Of a stretch of DNA of 64,000 nucleotides, positions 62,276 through 64,000 are shown piece by piece. The notes under the pieces are model-generated. The model had not been told where the DNA came from. It was given only the letters and a program-made list of their open reading frames with translations, and did no database searches. A program made the position numbers and the translations under genes. Each line of letters opens with the position of its first letter. Positions within the stretch are counted from its first letter, which is position 1. Source of the stretch: Psettodes erumei (Eukaryota > Chordata > Actinopteri > Pleuronectiformes > Psettodidae); the NCBI GenBank assembly GCA_016785225.1, contig JAFBJZ010000871.1, forward strand, positions 1,364,001 to 1,428,000, written 5' to 3'.

Positions 62276-64000
62276 GACATGCTTGTCTACCTTCTAAATC
62301 CTCTGCTTAGTCAGAGGAATCTTTCATTCCCAAGATGAGTAAACACTGGCCCACGTTCTGTCATCACGACTGCTGCGCCTTCAACCAAAAACAGCCTGTT
62401 TGTTTCCCTCCCTCTCCACCTGCCAACAGCCCAGTTTATGGAGGATGGATAGCAAGTAGTATCAGATTAAGTGTTGCCAAAAAATAGGAATTTGATTCTT
62501 GTCCCTTACCTCGTACCTAGATGCGAAAATAGAGGAGGTGAAGAGATAACATCGGCTATAATGTTCATGCTCCCTAACACACAAGCCCTCACTGTACAAG
62601 ATGCACCCCCTATGAATAATTTATGTTGTAGATGTAGTTATTATTAAAGCCATGGTTATGATTTCTCATATTCTTACTATTCATATGTAAAGCTGGAGTT
62701 GGGTTAGCTAGTAGGAAATCAGTTTTCATTTTCTGTTGCCTAGTGGCGCGAGATTTTCAGCAGTCATCCAAATATGAGTTTATCATTCCTCCTCCCTCTG
62801 TCTTATCTTCTCATTCACTCCCCAGTGCGGCCATGCTGCAATGCCGCGATCATATCAGGAAATACGTGCACCTTATATGTAGCCATTAGCCACAATATTT
62901 TCTTTTCCAGGAGAACGTAATGCTGATACAGATTCAGGAAACTCAAAAAATATCTCTCAGTGTACTTTATATGTCTTATCTCCCTGGCCAGCACAGCGTT
63001 ATTCCTCATAACTACATCTGAGCTCTCTTCAGTGCACTGGTCAGTGCCTGCTGTTGTTTGTTTACAGGCCACCAGAGGGCTGGAAATAGTGAGGTAAATA
63101 TTGGTTTCTTGGACCCTCCGGGCAGTTGCTTGTTCATAAAATGCAGCTCATGCTGCACAAGCTGATTAGAGAAATTTGATAGAAAATGAAGGTTTGTTTT
63201 TTTTATTTACTGGACATTGCTTTCTTTACTGAGGCCTGCTCAAAACCAAACAAGGACCCCATCATTACTCAAAGCAATAGTTTTCCCACAAACGTCATGC
63301 AAACACTACAAATATCGGTAAATACTATAATACTAAATTAATGATTGTATCACTGTGATACTTCCGATCTTAGTAAAAGTTAATTGTGATGATGTTTGAC
63401 AATAAAAACATTTGTACCTAAGTGGGCAAATCTGGCAACTGGGCAAGCTTCCCCATGGCCCCAAAAGTTTGTTTGTTGCAAACAAAGTTTATGTTTCTTC
63501 AAAGATCATTAACTTGTCATTCTTGATGCAAATCTGGTCAAGAGATTATTTTGCATTTACTAGATACAGTTTATACAATAAGACCTAAAACCTAAAAACC
63601 TACTTTCCATGCAGAAAGCCAAATTTCAGACCGAGGGCTGTAACAATGTTCATCATCACGTCAAGAGTTCGTTGGGCTGAGTGTGATGTTGATGTAAAGG
63701 AAGGATACTGTCTAAAATTGGTGTGTAAGAGGGTTTGATCTATCAAAACTCACTCCTAATATAAAGTACATTTTGACTGCAGATGTGTGTTGGTGCAGTA
63801 GCTGCTTTGCTCTGATTTACCAACAAGTGACAACTCACATCTGACACTGACAGTGAGGACTAATGTATAATACAGTGTTTGCATGTTTCCCATTTTAAGC
63901 ATCCATCGGATGATGCACTGAAATGTGTTGTTTTTGTCCCCGAAATGACTTCACTGTCAGTTGTGAAATAGCTAATATTAAAACATAATAGATTAATGTA
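60757..64000. other. Intergenic to window end, no gene recognised
   Basis: AT-rich. Purine-rich patches occur at 61320-61380 and 62080-62190. The part at 62815-63085, ending in ttacaggccaccagagggc, has the feel of a dispersed repeat but cannot be assigned. No exon or RNA gene was recognised. Confidence 0.5.
62219..62274. repeat. (TG)n microsatellite
   Basis: A TG run of about 26 units, then GCGTG; among the longest in the window. Confidence 0.97.

Noticed and set aside
62815..63072. An 85-codon minus-strand frame
   Set aside because: The sequence around it looks like a dispersed repeat (ttacaggccaccagagggc); no protein family is recognised.
1..64000. Many open frames of 60-150 codons on both strands
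   Set aside because: Most are microsatellite or polypyrimidine translations (Cys-Val, His-Thr, Leu-Ser-Pro runs) or random AT-rich frames without splice context or family motifs.
1..64000. CRISPR array, operon-like gene clusters or viral genes
   Set aside because: No regularly spaced repeats with unique spacers and no compact gene runs; the only tandem repeats are microsatellites, the 51-bp unit and one duplication.

Overview
The window looks like the 3' end of a vertebrate gene followed by a long non-coding stretch, most likely from a ray-finned (percomorph-type) fish. The reasons are a split protein-coding gene with a 12.6 kb intron, AT-rich DNA packed with (TG)n/(CA)n and (GA)n microsatellites, and several relics of repeats common in teleosts (a Rex3-type LINE, an L2-type LINE end, a Tc1 transposase end and fish SINE tails). 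There is no bacterial or viral gene organisation, no CRISPR array, and no tRNA or rRNA that I can recognise.

Only one gene is certain: the last two coding exons of a gamma/delta/zeta-family sarcoglycan on the plus strand, at 1055-1178 and 13774-13980 (stop TGA 13978-13980). The C-terminal features (IFLDA-type exon start, QTVYELC, GKLYLSP, STCQ, final CLWS) fit zeta-sarcoglycan (sgcz) best. The product is a single-pass membrane subunit of the dystrophin-associated sarcoglycan complex; what is seen here is part of its extracellular, cysteine-bearing C-terminus. The first 1054 bases are the preceding intron, and 1179-13773 is the last intron, which is full of polypyrimidine tracts and TG repeats.

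After the stop comes a putative 3' UTR whose proximal 750 bases are largely built from a degenerate 51-bp unit. A decayed Rex3-type LINE in antisense orientation (about 15843-17910) follows, and then the first canonical polyadenylation hexamers, clustered at 18388-18446. An unassigned minus-strand open segment lies at 18579-18761.

From about 18.8 kb to 64 kb I find no exon I can identify. This region holds old transposon scraps (LINE ORF1-like at 22.8 kb, L2-type RT end at 26.1 kb, Tc1 transposase end at 34.2 kb, SINE pieces at 42.5, 46.6, 56.3 and 57.6 kb), two strong hairpins at 43.0 and 43.7 kb, an 86-bp tandem duplication at 44.5 kb, and many microsatellites. Long polypyrimidine tracts sit mostly on the plus strand left of about 19 kb, and polypurine tracts mostly on the plus strand to the right. 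The most useful leads are this flip, the 51-bp repeat in the 3' UTR and the near-perfect 63-nt palindrome. I found no clear new biological system.
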